DNA of 50,783 nt, from the NCBI GenBank assembly GCA_036385755.1, contig DASVJU010000264.1, positions 1 to 50,783 on the forward strand. Reading direction: 5' to 3'. Position 1 is the first letter of the stretch; each line of letters opens with the position of its first letter. The notes under the pieces were generated by a model. That model saw only the letters and a list, made by a program, of their open reading frames with translations. It was not told the DNA's origin and ran no database searches. The stretch is from Fen-183 sp036385755 (GTDB lineage: Bacteria; Acidobacteriota; Thermoanaerobaculia; UBA5066). Of this stretch, positions 24,750 through 32,489 are shown one piece after another. Position numbers and translations under genes: made by a program.

Positions 24750-25361
24750 TCAGGAAAGGCCCGACACGCGCAGCGCCGCCGCGACGACGCCCGAGCGGGA
24801 TGCAGCCGATGCGGCCGCCGGGGCCGACGCCGGCGAGCCGGCCTCGAAGTCGCTTCCGTCCTGCGAGGCGACGAGCGCGCTGTCGAGAAACGCGAGGATG
24901 ACGCGCGCCGCGTCGCCCGGCGGGTACGGCGGCTTCGCTCCCGTCTCCGCGAGCGTGCGTGTCAGGAGCGCGACCCGGGGATCCAGCGGCGTCTCTATCG
25001 GCGAAGCGGGACCCGCGAGCCGGTGCAGCAGGCTCAGCCGCGGCAGCGAGGGATGCGCGGCCCCGAAGTCCCAGAGGGCCTCGACGACCGCCGCCAGCCG
25101 CTCCGCCGGGGCCTTGCCGCCGCCGGGAACGGTGAGTTCGGCCCCCGAGGCCGCATCGAGGACCGCCCGGTAGAGGTTTTCCTTGTTTCCGAAGTGATAG
25201 TGCAAGGTGGCGACATTCACACCCGCGCGGGCGGCAACCTGGCGGGTCGTCGCGCCTACGAACCCGGCCGTCGCAAAGCTCTCCTCGGCGGCGCGCAGGA
25301 TGCCGCGCCGCGTTTCTGCGGGGTTGCCGTCACGGGGGCGTCCGACACTTCGCTTTGTCAT
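24750..25361 (-). CDS. TetR-family transcriptional regulator
   Basis: The 203-residue regulator has an N-terminal helix-turn-helix: ILRAAEESFATAGFVGATTRQVAARAGVNVATLHYHFGNKENLY (residues about 20-65), textbook TetR. The C-terminal ligand domain is diverged and ends in an Ala/Ser-rich tail. ATG 25361 is chosen over the GTG just before it because AGAGGA lies about 6 bases upstream. The divergent neighbour is a GNAT gene 100 bases away and the convergent one a symporter; either could be a target. No operator palindrome was identified. Confidence 0.92.
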   Translation of the reverse strand: MTKRSVGRPRDGNPAETRRGILRAAEESFATAGFVGATTRQVAARAGVNVATLHYHFGNKENLYRAVLDAASGAELTVPGGGKAPAERLAAVVEALWDFGAAHPSLPRLSLLHRLAGPASPIETPLDPRVALLTRTLAETGAKPPYPPGDAARVILAFLDSALVASQDGSDFEAGSPASAPAAASAASRSGVVAAALRVSGLS

Positions 25362-25459
25362 CACATCCTCTTACGTTCCCGATTCTGCGATGGATTCCTG
25401 TTCAATGCGAGGGGGGCGAAGGTCGCCACGCTCCGGAACCCTGTTAGCCTCCGGCGAGG

Positions 25460-26302
25460 GTGGCCGCGAAAGATCCTCTTGCCGTCACGATCGGGACACC
25501 CCGCCCCGGCGACGCCGTCCCGCCGCCGCGGGATGCGGACCTCGCGCACGCCCGCACCACGGACCCGGACGGCGCATTCGTCGCCCGGGACGCGGACGGG
25601 CGCGTTTTGGGCACGGCCAGCGCCGCCGTCCGGGAGGACACGCTCCTCCTCCTCGCCATCGACGTCCTCGTGGCGCACCGCGGAAAGGGCGTCGGCGGGG
25701 CGCTCCTTGCCGCGGTGCGCGCGTACGGTGCCGCTCGCGGCGCCCGCGCTCTCGACGTCCTCGCGCCGGACGAGCCGTCTGCCCTCGCGTTTCTTCTCCG
25801 CGACGGGCTTTCCCTTCGCGCGCTCGTCCTTCTCATGGAGGCCGCGGCTTCCCCCGAATCGCCTGCGCGAGCCGCCCCGCTCACACCCGTCGGGTCCGGC
25901 GCCCCGCTCTCCGGCTGGATCGCCGCCCTCGACCGTGAAACCCGTGGGTTCGCGCGTCCGCGCGACTGGGGCCGCCGGGCCGCGGACGGTCAGGTCTTCT
26001 CCCTCAAGCGCGGGGGGCGGCCCGTGGCAGTCGGCGCCTCGCACGAGGAGGCGAGCGGGATCACGACCGCGCTCGGCCCGATCGCCGCGAAGACTCCCGA
26101 GGCCGCCGCGGACCTCCTTGCGCTGCTCGCGGCGCGATTCCCGGGAAAGCACCTCTCCCTCGCGCTCCCCGCGGAGGCCCGGACGCTGCTTCTCGCCGCG
26201 AGCGCGCTCGGCTTCCGCGCGGTCTCGACCCGGGTGCTCCTGACCGACCGGCGCCGCGGGGATCTGCGCCGTTACGCGGGCGGCGGCGGCCGCTTCTTCT
26301 GA
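25460..26302 (+). CDS. GNAT-family acetyltransferase
   Basis: The 280-residue protein has a GNAT domain in the N-terminal half: the acetyl-CoA motif VLVAHRGKGVGGALLAAVRAYG (about 70-91) follows the strand TLLLLAIDVL. The C-terminal half (about 135-280) repeats a similar alpha/beta pattern without a clear acetyl-CoA loop, as in tandem GNAT proteins with a degenerate second domain. The substrate is unknown. The GTG start lies 9 bases after TAGCCT, with a GGCGAGG close by. It is divergent from the TetR gene. Confidence 0.78.
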   Translation: MAAKDPLAVTIGTPRPGDAVPPPRDADLAHARTTDPDGAFVARDADGRVLGTASAAVREDTLLLLAIDVLVAHRGKGVGGALLAAVRAYGAARGARALDVLAPDEPSALAFLLRDGLSLRALVLLMEAAASPESPARAAPLTPVGSGAPLSGWIAALDRETRGFARPRDWGRRAADGQVFSLKRGGRPVAVGASHEEASGITTALGPIAAKTPEAAADLLALLAARFPGKHLSLALPAEARTLLLAASALGFRAVSTRVLLTDRRRGDLRRYAGGGGRFF

Positions 26303-26358
26303 TAAGCACGGAGTTTCGAAAGGCAAGGCCCCGCGGCGTCACTTCGTGCGGGACGGGT

Positions 26359-26364
26359 TAAACT
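26359..26364 (+). promoter_or_regulatory. Candidate -10 box TAAACT for the secreted-protein operon
   Basis: TAAACT lies 66 bases before ATG 26431 in the otherwise empty 128-base gap after the GNAT gene. No convincing -35 was found. The gene itself has a ribosome site (AAGAGGAA). Confidence 0.3.
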
Positions 26365-26430
26365 TCCGGCCGGCTTCTTGCGTCTGACGGGACTCTGCCC
26401 GACCGGAGCCATCAAAAGAGGAACACCACG

Positions 26431-27717
26431 ATGCGCGTCAACATGTCGAACCGCCGCACTCTCGCCTTTGCCGCTCTTGCGGCGTTTCCAGTCCTCTCGA
26501 TTCTCCCGGGAACGCTGGCCGCGGACACGCCGGCGACGACCCAGTGGGTCGTCACGTCCGCCAAGGCTTCCGGCGGAGGGAACGACTACGTGACGTCCCT
26601 TCGGATCGTCAACCCGAACGCGACGGCGGCGCCCGTGGACATGTATTTTCTCCCCGCATCCACACTCGACGGTTCGAACAACGCGGTCGGCGACAACAGC
26701 GGCGCCCAGAAGGTGTCCGTGACCGTTCCCCCGAACCAGACGCTCGCTCTCGACGACGTCCTCGCGACGTCGTTCCATACGGCGGGCGCGGGAGGCATCC
26801 GGGTAGAGGCTCCCGGCACCGACGCGGGCGGGCGTCCGCTGGCCGTCTGGGTCCTCTCGCAGACGCTCGTCGTGAACGCGAAGAACCAGGCGGGAACGCC
26901 CGGTACGAACGGTTTCGCGATTCCCTCCCAGAACCAGGAACAGCTCGTCGCCGTCGGCGAGACGGCTTATGTGCCGTATATCTCGGGGTCCCCGGCGAGT
27001 AACAGCGGCTACCGGACGAATCTTTTTCTCCTGTCCGCGAACGGCACCGGCAATACCGTCGTCAACGTCACGCTTCGCAAGTCGGACGGCACGTCGGCCG
27101 GCACGAAGACCCTCACGCTCGGCAAGTTCTCGCAGACGCAGATCAACGGCATCTCGAACTTCTTCGGCTACACGCCGCCCGCGAGCGACACGAACATGAC
27201 CGCGCTCGTGACGGTCACGAGCGGCGGGCCTGTGGCGACCGGCGCTTCCGTCATCGACAACGCGATCGGCTCGATCAGCTATTCCCCGCCCGTGAAGGTT
27301 CCCGTCGCGAACAACGGCGCCTACGGGCTGATCCTGAACGACAACAACTTCGGATTCTCGGGGCGCGCAGAGATCTTTGGCGGCGCGTTTGACTACCTGT
27401 CTGCGGGTGTCGTCCTCGACTCCTGCGCCGGCTCTCCAACGCTCTTCTTCCTGCAGGCGATCACGACGCCCCCCGCCGACCAGAACGCGACGTTCACGAA
27501 GAACGCGGATGGCTCGACGTCGTTCGCGGGCACGATGAAGGACACTTCGAACGCGACGGCGGCCACTTTCTCGGGCACGATCCTGACGAAGTTCGACGGC
27601 ACGATCTACGGCACGCTCACCTATACGCGCGGCTCAGCTCCGGCAGGCAACCCCTGCCCGGGCGCGACCGTGACCTACCCCTTCTCCGGCTCCAAAGGCC
27701 TGGTTCTCACCCCGTGA
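26431..27717 (+). CDS. Secreted beta-rich protein of unknown function
   Basis: The 428-residue exported protein has a signal peptide over residues about 1-31 (hydrophobic core LAFAALAAFPVLSILPGTLA). The mature part is rich in Thr, Ser, Asn and Gly, with strand-like repeats such as TQWVVTSAKASGGGNDYVTSL, TNLFLLSANGTGNTVVNVTL and ALVTVTSGGPVATGASV, suggesting two or three beta-sandwich domains. Two Cys near 337 and 410 may form a disulfide. No catalytic motif was recognised. AAGAGGAA precedes the ATG. The next gene overlaps its stop (GTGA). Confidence 0.75.
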   Translation: MRVNMSNRRTLAFAALAAFPVLSILPGTLAADTPATTQWVVTSAKASGGGNDYVTSLRIVNPNATAAPVDMYFLPASTLDGSNNAVGDNSGAQKVSVTVPPNQTLALDDVLATSFHTAGAGGIRVEAPGTDAGGRPLAVWVLSQTLVVNAKNQAGTPGTNGFAIPSQNQEQLVAVGETAYVPYISGSPASNSGYRTNLFLLSANGTGNTVVNVTLRKSDGTSAGTKTLTLGKFSQTQINGISNFFGYTPPASDTNMTALVTVTSGGPVATGASVIDNAIGSISYSPPVKVPVANNGAYGLILNDNNFGFSGRAEIFGGAFDYLSAGVVLDSCAGSPTLFFLQAITTPPADQNATFTKNADGSTSFAGTMKDTSNATAATFSGTILTKFDGTIYGTLTYTRGSAPAGNPCPGATVTYPFSGSKGLVLTP

Positions 27718-28103
27718 GAACCCGATTCTCCCGACTCGCTCTCGTGGCCCTCGCGGCTCTTGCCGCGGTCGCGGCAATCGCGGCGTTGCCCGCGCGGGCG
27801 GCAGACCTCTACGGCAAGCCGCTGCGCGGCCTGTCCGCCGTGCCAGTTCGGGAGGTCGTCCGGGATCCCGCGCGGTACGCGACGAAGGCGGCGCGCGTGG
27901 AGGGCCCGAACTCGGGAGCGGCGGGCAGCCCCGCGCTCAAGGACGGCGACGCCGTTCTGCGTATCGTCTCCGACGGCTCTTTCAACCTCCCTCGGGACCT
28001 CGCCGGCGGATTCCTCGCCGCCGAGGGACGCGCCCGGGCCGAAGGCTCGGGCGCCGTTTTCGTGGCCACGGGTGTCGAAGTCCGCCGCGAGGCGTCTCGA
28101 TGA
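27714..28103 (+). CDS. Small exported protein, possible OB-fold
   Basis: The 129-residue protein has a signal peptide (ALVALAALAAVAAIAALPARA). The mature part, with LYGKPLRGLSAVPVREVVRDPARYATKAARVEG, resembles the start of periplasmic OB-fold proteins (DUF4920-like), but lacks their Cys pair. GTG 27714 overlaps the preceding stop, and its own stop overlaps the next ATG (ATGA), so the three genes form a coupled operon. Function is unknown. Confidence 0.7.
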   Translation: MRTRFSRLALVALAALAAVAAIAALPARAADLYGKPLRGLSAVPVREVVRDPARYATKAARVEGPNSGAAGSPALKDGDAVLRIVSDGSFNLPRDLAGGFLAAEGRARAEGSGAVFVATGVEVRREASR

Positions 28104-28648
28104 GAGACACACGGACCATGAGTTCCGCCGGCTTTCGCGCGCCGGCGGCGGTCCTGGCCGTTTCCCTGATTCTGGGGGGCGCCTGCCGGTCGCCCGAAGA
28201 GACCCGTTCTTTCAACTTCGATCCCGAGACCACGACGGGGGCGCTCGGCGCGGGCTGGGACGGCTTCGAGAAGACCGAGCTCGGGGATACGTTCGTCTGG
28301 GCGCACGGCCGCGAGGCGCACCTCACGGTCTCGAGCCGTGGCGACGGCGACCGGCTCGTGCGGTTCCGCTGCTGGCCGTTCGGTTATCCGGGCGGGCCGC
28401 CGCAGACGCTCACCCTTTACGTGAACGAAAAAAAGACCGACACGCTCACGCTCGGAGGCGAGCCGCGCGTGTACGCGGTGGCTGTTCCGCGCGCATTCTG
28501 GAGAAAAGGCGCGAACGAGCTCAAGTTCACCTTCGCATATGCCGAGTCTCCGAAGGACCGGCTGAGCGGCTCCATCGACGAACGAACGCTTTCGGCCGCC
28601 TTCGACTGGCTCGAAATCCTGCGTCCCCCGCCGCCGGCGAAAAAGTAG
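28100..28648 (+). CDS. Lipoprotein with jelly-roll-like domain
   Basis: The 182-residue lipoprotein has the lipobox LGGAC at about 25-29. The mature region has GWDGFEKTELGDTFVWAHG, FRCWPFGYPGGPPQTLTLYVN and VPRAFWRKGANELKFTFAYA, a pattern I associate with beta-sandwich domains attached to membrane sulfatases and glycosyltransferases in Acidobacteria-like genomes. A surface carbohydrate link is inference. It is the last gene of a three-gene overlapping operon; its stop falls in the loop of a strong hairpin. Confidence 0.72.
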   Translation: MRDTRTMSSAGFRAPAAVLAVSLILGGACRSPEETRSFNFDPETTTGALGAGWDGFEKTELGDTFVWAHGREAHLTVSSRGDGDRLVRFRCWPFGYPGGPPQTLTLYVNEKKTDTLTLGGEPRVYAVAVPRAFWRKGANELKFTFAYAESPKDRLSGSIDERTLSAAFDWLEILRPPPPAKK

Positions 28649-28657
28649 CGCCGGCGG
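28631..28657. terminator. Bidirectional hairpin between convergent genes
   Basis: CCGCCGGCG and CGCCGGCGG form a 9-bp stem around AAAAAGTAG, which contains the stop codon of the lipoprotein gene. It lies 20 bases beyond the stop of the convergent gene at 28678. A flanking CCCCC/GGGGG can extend it with a bulge. Confidence 0.65.
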
Positions 28658-28677
28658 GGGACTCGGGCCGAGGCCCT

Positions 28678-29409
28678 CTACTTCTCGTCGACCGGGACCT
28701 GCGAGGACACGAGGTTCGGGTAGAGCGCCTTCATGAACCTGAAGATCTCCTGGGCCTTGGCGTTCTCGCCCTGCTGCCACGCGACGTCACGGAACCGGTA
28801 CTGCTCGTCCTTCGACTTCACGACCCACTCGAAGCATTCGTTCCCCCCGGCCTTCTTGAGGCAGGTGAGCTGCTGCTCGGTGATCTGCTTGGCGGTCAGG
28901 AGGATGTTCTTCGACGAGTCCCGCGCGTCCGTCCAACGGAGCGACTCCTCCTTGAATTCGAGAACGCCGGTGTCCCAGCGGCTCTTGAACATCACGATGC
29001 CGCCGTTGCGCTTCGCGAGGCCTTCCCATCGCGCGGTCATCGGGGGCATCGGCGTCGGCGTGACGGCCGGCAGGGCGCCAGGGGCAGCCGGGGACATGGA
29101 AACGGCCGCCTTGCCCTCGGACACCGTCGAAATGAGACTCTCCGGGAGACCCGCGTTCCGGAGCTTGACGATGTCCTCGGCCGAGAGGTCCTTCGCGAGG
29201 TCCGAGCTGGTGATGTACTTCTTCAGGAAGTCCTCGGAAAGATTTGCCTTCCAGAGCTTGATGATGTTCTCGACAAGCGTCGGCGCGGGCGTGGGCGAGA
29301 GGGCCGGGTCGGCGGTTGCCGCTGACCCGTAAGCGGGGGTCTGGGCGGGCTGTTGTCCGAGCATCGTGCCCGAGACGAGCACGGCCATCAATCCGATCGA
29401 ACATTTCAT
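28678..29409 (-). CDS. Exported protein of unknown function
   Basis: The 243-residue protein has a signal peptide (MKCSIGLMAVLVSGTMLG), a Pro/Ala-rich linker, a helical stretch (about 45-95, with LSEDFLKKYITSSDLAKDLS), a second Pro-rich linker, and a C-terminal domain (about 125-240) with GGIVMFKSRWDTGVLEFKEE and ECFEWVVKSKDEQYRFR. The last part has PH/GRAM-like strand spacing, which is only a guess. ATG 29409 is preferred over 29415 because GGGAGGA is then about 6 bases upstream. Function is unknown. Confidence 0.75.
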   Translation of the reverse strand: MKCSIGLMAVLVSGTMLGQQPAQTPAYGSAATADPALSPTPAPTLVENIIKLWKANLSEDFLKKYITSSDLAKDLSAEDIVKLRNAGLPESLISTVSEGKAAVSMSPAAPGALPAVTPTPMPPMTARWEGLAKRNGGIVMFKSRWDTGVLEFKEESLRWTDARDSSKNILLTAKQITEQQLTCLKKAGGNECFEWVVKSKDEQYRFRDVAWQQGENAKAQEIFRFMKALYPNLVSSQVPVDEK

Positions 29410-29515
29410 CTGCATTCCTCCCTTGCGGTCGAAGCGCGTTCTATATCGAAATCGCTCCCTTTTCCATCACTGCACGAATCGGGCCGCGGATTGCCGAAAT
29501 CGGGGGGATGTCCCG

Positions 29516-29521
29516 TATCCT
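29516..29521 (+). promoter_or_regulatory. -10-like box TATCCT, 6 bases before ATG 29528
   Basis: TATCCT-cggcgc-ATG repeats the TANNNT-N6-start layout, with no ribosome site. Confidence 0.45.
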
Positions 29522-29527
29522 CGGCGC

Positions 29528-30220
29528 ATGCCGCTTTCCCGGCGGGTCATCGCCGTCACCTTCGCGTCCGTGTTTCTTCTCTCGCTCTCGGCGTGGGCCG
29601 AGCAGGATCCGTGGTCGGCGCGCGTGCGCGCCCTCTCCGACGCCCCGCTCGCGACGTTCCAGGGGATGGATTGCGTTTCGATCCACGCCCCTCGCGACAT
29701 CGTATGGCGGCTTCTCGTGGCGCCTGAGTACGCCGCGACGTGGTTCTTCGCGAACTCACCGCGCCTGCAGGCGCGCGCCGCCCGATACAAGAAGGGCCCG
29801 ACGGCCGAAAAAGGCGATGTCCTCTCGCTCGAGGCGATGACGTCCGAGGGACCCCGACATCTCGACCTCCTCGTGATCGTCGCGGCGCCGCCCGACCTGC
29901 TGTCGTTCCTCGTGCGTTCCGACGATGCCGAACTTCTCGACAAGGGTCTCGAGCGGCTCTCCTTCACGTTCGCTCTCGAGTCCCTTCCGGACGGCATCAC
30001 CGACCTCACGCTCGCTTCTCACTACGATTCGGACTCGCCGTTCTCTGCGCTCCTGTCTCCGACGGCCGCCCGGCACCAGCGCGAGAGGCGGAAGGCCATC
30101 CTCGAGATGTTCCGCCTCATCGCGGAAGAAGCCGCGCGGCAGAAGTATCCGCCGCTGCACGAGGTCGCCCTCACGGCGCCGCCTCCCCCCGTCCACAAGA
30201 CCCTGCCTCCCCGCAAATGA
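29528..30220 (+). CDS. Exported SRPBCC (START-like) domain protein
   Basis: The 230-residue protein has a signal peptide (VIAVTFASVFLLSLSAWA) and a SRPBCC-like fold: SIHAPRDIVWRLLVAPEYAATWFF is the usual first strand-helix of the ligand pocket, and LERLSFTFALESLPDGITDLTLASHY the later strands. It may bind a hydrophobic ligand in the periplasm. ATG 29528 is chosen because it starts the signal peptide; a longer frame upstream would overlap the divergent gene. The start is 6 bases after TATCCT and lacks a ribosome site. Confidence 0.78.
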   Translation: MPLSRRVIAVTFASVFLLSLSAWAEQDPWSARVRALSDAPLATFQGMDCVSIHAPRDIVWRLLVAPEYAATWFFANSPRLQARAARYKKGPTAEKGDVLSLEAMTSEGPRHLDLLVIVAAPPDLLSFLVRSDDAELLDKGLERLSFTFALESLPDGITDLTLASHYDSDSPFSALLSPTAARHQRERRKAILEMFRLIAEEAARQKYPPLHEVALTAPPPPVHKTLPPRK

Positions 30221-30223
30221 AAA

Positions 30224-30247
30224 GCGGGGGCGCTCCTGCGCCCCCGC
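30224..30247 (-). terminator. Hairpin terminator after the DUF1573 gene
   Basis: GCGGGGGCGC and GCGCCCCCGC form a perfect 10-bp stem with a 4-nt loop. On the minus strand it is followed by TTTT, so it should end the DUF1573 transcript; it lies just past the stop of the convergent gene and may serve both. Confidence 0.75.
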
Positions 30248-30275
30248 CCGAATTCTTCGGCTGACTTCGCTGCCA

Positions 30276-30325
30276 GAGTGCGCCTGAGTGCGCCTGAGTG
30301 CGCCTGAGTGCGCCTAAGTGCGCCT
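30276..30325. repeat. Five tandem copies of a 10-base unit (GAGTGCGCCT)
   Basis: Copies start at 30276, 30286, 30296, 30306 and 30316; the first four are identical and the last has A for the first G. The array runs up to and into the stop codon of the DUF1573 gene (TAG at 30324-30326 on the minus strand) and fills most of the gap to the terminator. A slippage-prone minisatellite is the simplest reading. Confidence 0.95.
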
Positions 30326-31418
30326 AGAGGATGACACCCTTCAGGGGCACTTTCACGTCGCCCTTGGCCTTGTCGGTCGTCTTGATGAGGAGCTCTCCCT
30401 CGAAGACGCCCTTCTTGATCTTCTGGTCGACCGTGAGCACGACCTGCACGCGCGACTTGTCGACGGGCACGATCTCGGCCGAGATGCCCGGCACGTTCGT
30501 CTCTGCTTTCGTCACCGCGAAGCTCGCGGCCTGGGTGTTGTTGTTGACGAGCATGACGTTGCGCTTGACGGCATCGCCCTTCGGGTCGAAGTTTCCGAAA
30601 TTGACCGAGAGCGGCGTGACGGAAACCGCGGGCTTCACGAAGCCGGAGAGGGGAATCTCGATCTCGGGCTGCCGCTTGACCCCCGTCGCCACCTTCACGG
30701 TCCCGCCGAGGATTCCTTCCGGCGCATCGGCCGCAGCCGTCAGGGTGACCTTCCACTGGTTCGGGTTCTTGTCCTTGATGAGCTCTTTCTCGGGAACCGG
30801 GGAGAGGGACGCCTTCAGGAACGTGTTCGGCGTCTCGACCTTCGAGGGCTTGAACTCCGTCTCGTCCGACACGAGGATGACGTCCGACGATGCCGCCTCG
30901 CCGGACAGGGCCGTGATGCGGAAGAAACCGTAGGGAAGCGCCTCGACGAAGGGCTTCACGGTCGCCGACAGGAACAGGGTCGCCTGCGGCATCGACGGGT
31001 CGTCCGTCAGGAGAAGCGCCGTCTTCGAGATCGGGCCCGAGAAGTTCTTCGTGTCGACCGTGAGCGTCACCTTGCCCTCGGCGCCGGGCTTGATGACCTT
31101 GTCGAACTCCGGCACGGTGCAGCCGCAGGAGGGCTTCACATCCGTCACATGGAGGTCGGCCTTGCCTGTGTTCCTGAGGACGAACACGTGCTTGATCGGC
31201 TCGCCCTTCGCAACAATTCCAACGTCTTTCTTGTCCTCGACGACGACGAGCTTGGGCCCGGCGGCCGCCGCGGCATCCGCCTTCGCCGGAGTCTGTGCGA
31301 CGACTTTGTCCGCCTTGGCCGGAGCCTGTGCGAGGAGACCGGGAGCGCCCGCCGCAGAGAGCGCGACGGCCGCGCCGAGGGCGAGGGCCGTCCGGAAAGG
31401 GAGTTTCGGGAATAACAT
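30324..31418 (-). CDS. DUF1573 domain exported protein
   Basis: The 364-residue protein has a signal peptide (about 1-30) and an Ala/Lys-rich linker with a repeated PAKAD motif, then a DUF1573 domain: HVFVLRNTGKADLHVTDVKP followed by SCGCTVP (about 80-106), an Ig-like fold common in Bacteroidetes and Acidobacteria. Two more Ig-like or ASPM/SPD-2-like segments follow (about 195-364), with VTPLSVNFGNFDPKGDAVKR. It is probably periplasmic; function unknown. ATG 31418 follows AAGGAGG by 10 bases. TATACT at 31471-31476 could be its -10. Its stop codon is part of a tandem decamer array. Confidence 0.87.
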   Translation of the reverse strand: MLFPKLPFRTALALGAAVALSAAGAPGLLAQAPAKADKVVAQTPAKADAAAAAGPKLVVVEDKKDVGIVAKGEPIKHVFVLRNTGKADLHVTDVKPSCGCTVPEFDKVIKPGAEGKVTLTVDTKNFSGPISKTALLLTDDPSMPQATLFLSATVKPFVEALPYGFFRITALSGEAASSDVILVSDETEFKPSKVETPNTFLKASLSPVPEKELIKDKNPNQWKVTLTAAADAPEGILGGTVKVATGVKRQPEIEIPLSGFVKPAVSVTPLSVNFGNFDPKGDAVKRNVMLVNNNTQAASFAVTKAETNVPGISAEIVPVDKSRVQVVLTVDQKIKKGVFEGELLIKTTDKAKGDVKVPLKGVIL

Positions 31419-31470
31419 CGGGGGAAGCCTCCTTAGAAAGCGGGCGGGAAGCCGCCCATCTGGGGTTGAG

Positions 31471-31476
31471 AGTATA
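31471..31476 (-). promoter_or_regulatory. Candidate -10 box TATACT for the DUF1573 gene
   Basis: TATACT on the minus strand lies 53 bases before ATG 31418; no clear -35. The leader between contains a 6-bp GGGCGG/CCGCCC hairpin before the ribosome site. Confidence 0.35.
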
Positions 31477-31575
31477 CGTGCGAGACGCCCACGAGGCGTC
31501 CGCGAGGGCCGACAAGGCACGTCGAAATGTCGGCGTCAGGGCCCATCAAGCAAAGGCCGGGCCGCGGCCTTCCTT

Positions 31576-31591
31576 GCGCGCCTTGGCGCGC
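31576..31591. repeat. Perfect inverted repeat GCGCGCC-TT-GGCGCGC after dapF
   Basis: Seven-base arms with a 2-base centre lie 11 bases beyond the dapF stop. A looser GGCCG/CGGCC hairpin follows it. Together they could end the dapF transcript, but no T-run is present. Confidence 0.4.
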
Positions 31592-31601
31592 CCGGACGCT
31601 C

Positions 31602-32489
31602 TCAGGATTCCTCCCATTCCGACGGGTGGAGGGTGCCTTCGAAGACGACGCGCGCGTCTCCGCCGAGCGTAACTCCACGCGCCGTCTCTCCGTCAGTCGT
31701 GAACCCGACCTCGAGCGTTTCGCCGGAGCGCGTCGCGACGAAGACCGGCGGAAGGAAGCCCCTCAGCACGCTCGACACGACCGCGGACGCGATTGCCCCC
31801 GAGCCGCAGGCGAGCGTCTCGGCCTCCACCCCCCGCTCCCACGTCCGAAGAGCGAGGCGCGACGGACCGAGCACGGCTACGAAATTCGCGTTCGCGCCCT
31901 CCACCATCGCGGGATGGTACCGATGCCGAGGACCCAGGACCGAGAGATCCAGCGTCAGGAGGTCGACGCCCTCTTTGACGAAAGCCACGAGGTGCGGCAC
32001 GCCCACGAGGAGCGCGAAGGCGTCGCGTTCGAGCACGTTGCCTCCGGGATCGAGAGCGGGTACGGCCCTCCCCGCGGCGACCGGCTCCGGCAGAGCGAGC
32101 GTCACGCTTCCGGACGGCGACACGCACGCGCCCACGGCGCCCCATCCCGTCAGGACGACGCACGCGGGCCGCGCGAGGCCGCGCAGCACCGCGAACCGCG
32201 CCGCGCAGCGCGTGCCGTTGCCGCAGAACCGAGAGGCCGATCCATCCGCGTTCAGGTAGTCGGCGACGATGCGGGAGGACGGATCTCCCGGGCTCTCCGG
32301 CGTGACGAAGAGCACGCCGTCCGCCCCGACGCCCGTGCCCCGGCGGCACAGCCTGCGGATCGCGGCAATCTCCTTCTCGCCCCTCGGGGCCCGTTCGCCG
32401 AAGACCAGGAAGTCGTTGCCCGCCCCGCTCATTTTCGTGAACGCGAGCGGCAGGGCGCCGAGGGGCGACGCGGCCGCTCCTTCGGTCAT
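31602..32489 (-). CDS. dapF: Diaminopimelate epimerase
   Basis: The 295-residue enzyme converts LL- to meso-diaminopimelate for lysine and peptidoglycan synthesis. The two catalytic Cys are in RFCGNGTRCAA (about 88-98) and LACGSGAIA (about 227-235), and the N-terminal FTKMSGAGNDF is the family signature. Length is slightly above the usual 275-280. Its ATG overlaps the stop of the lipoprotein gene upstream (ATGA), so it is coupled to the hslVU cluster. Confidence 0.96.
   Translation of the reverse strand: MTEGAAASPLGALPLAFTKMSGAGNDFLVFGERAPRGEKEIAAIRRLCRRGTGVGADGVLFVTPESPGDPSSRIVADYLNADGSASRFCGNGTRCAARFAVLRGLARPACVVLTGWGAVGACVSPSGSVTLALPEPVAAGRAVPALDPGGNVLERDAFALLVGVPHLVAFVKEGVDLLTLDLSVLGPRHRYHPAMVEGANANFVAVLGPSRLALRTWERGVEAETLACGSGAIASAVVSSVLRGFLPPVFVATRSGETLEVGFTTDGETARGVTLGGDARVVFEGTLHPSEWEES

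Noticed and set aside
30276..30325. Short CRISPR array
   Set aside because: Units are contiguous 10-mers with no spacers and no cas genes; it is a simple tandem repeat.
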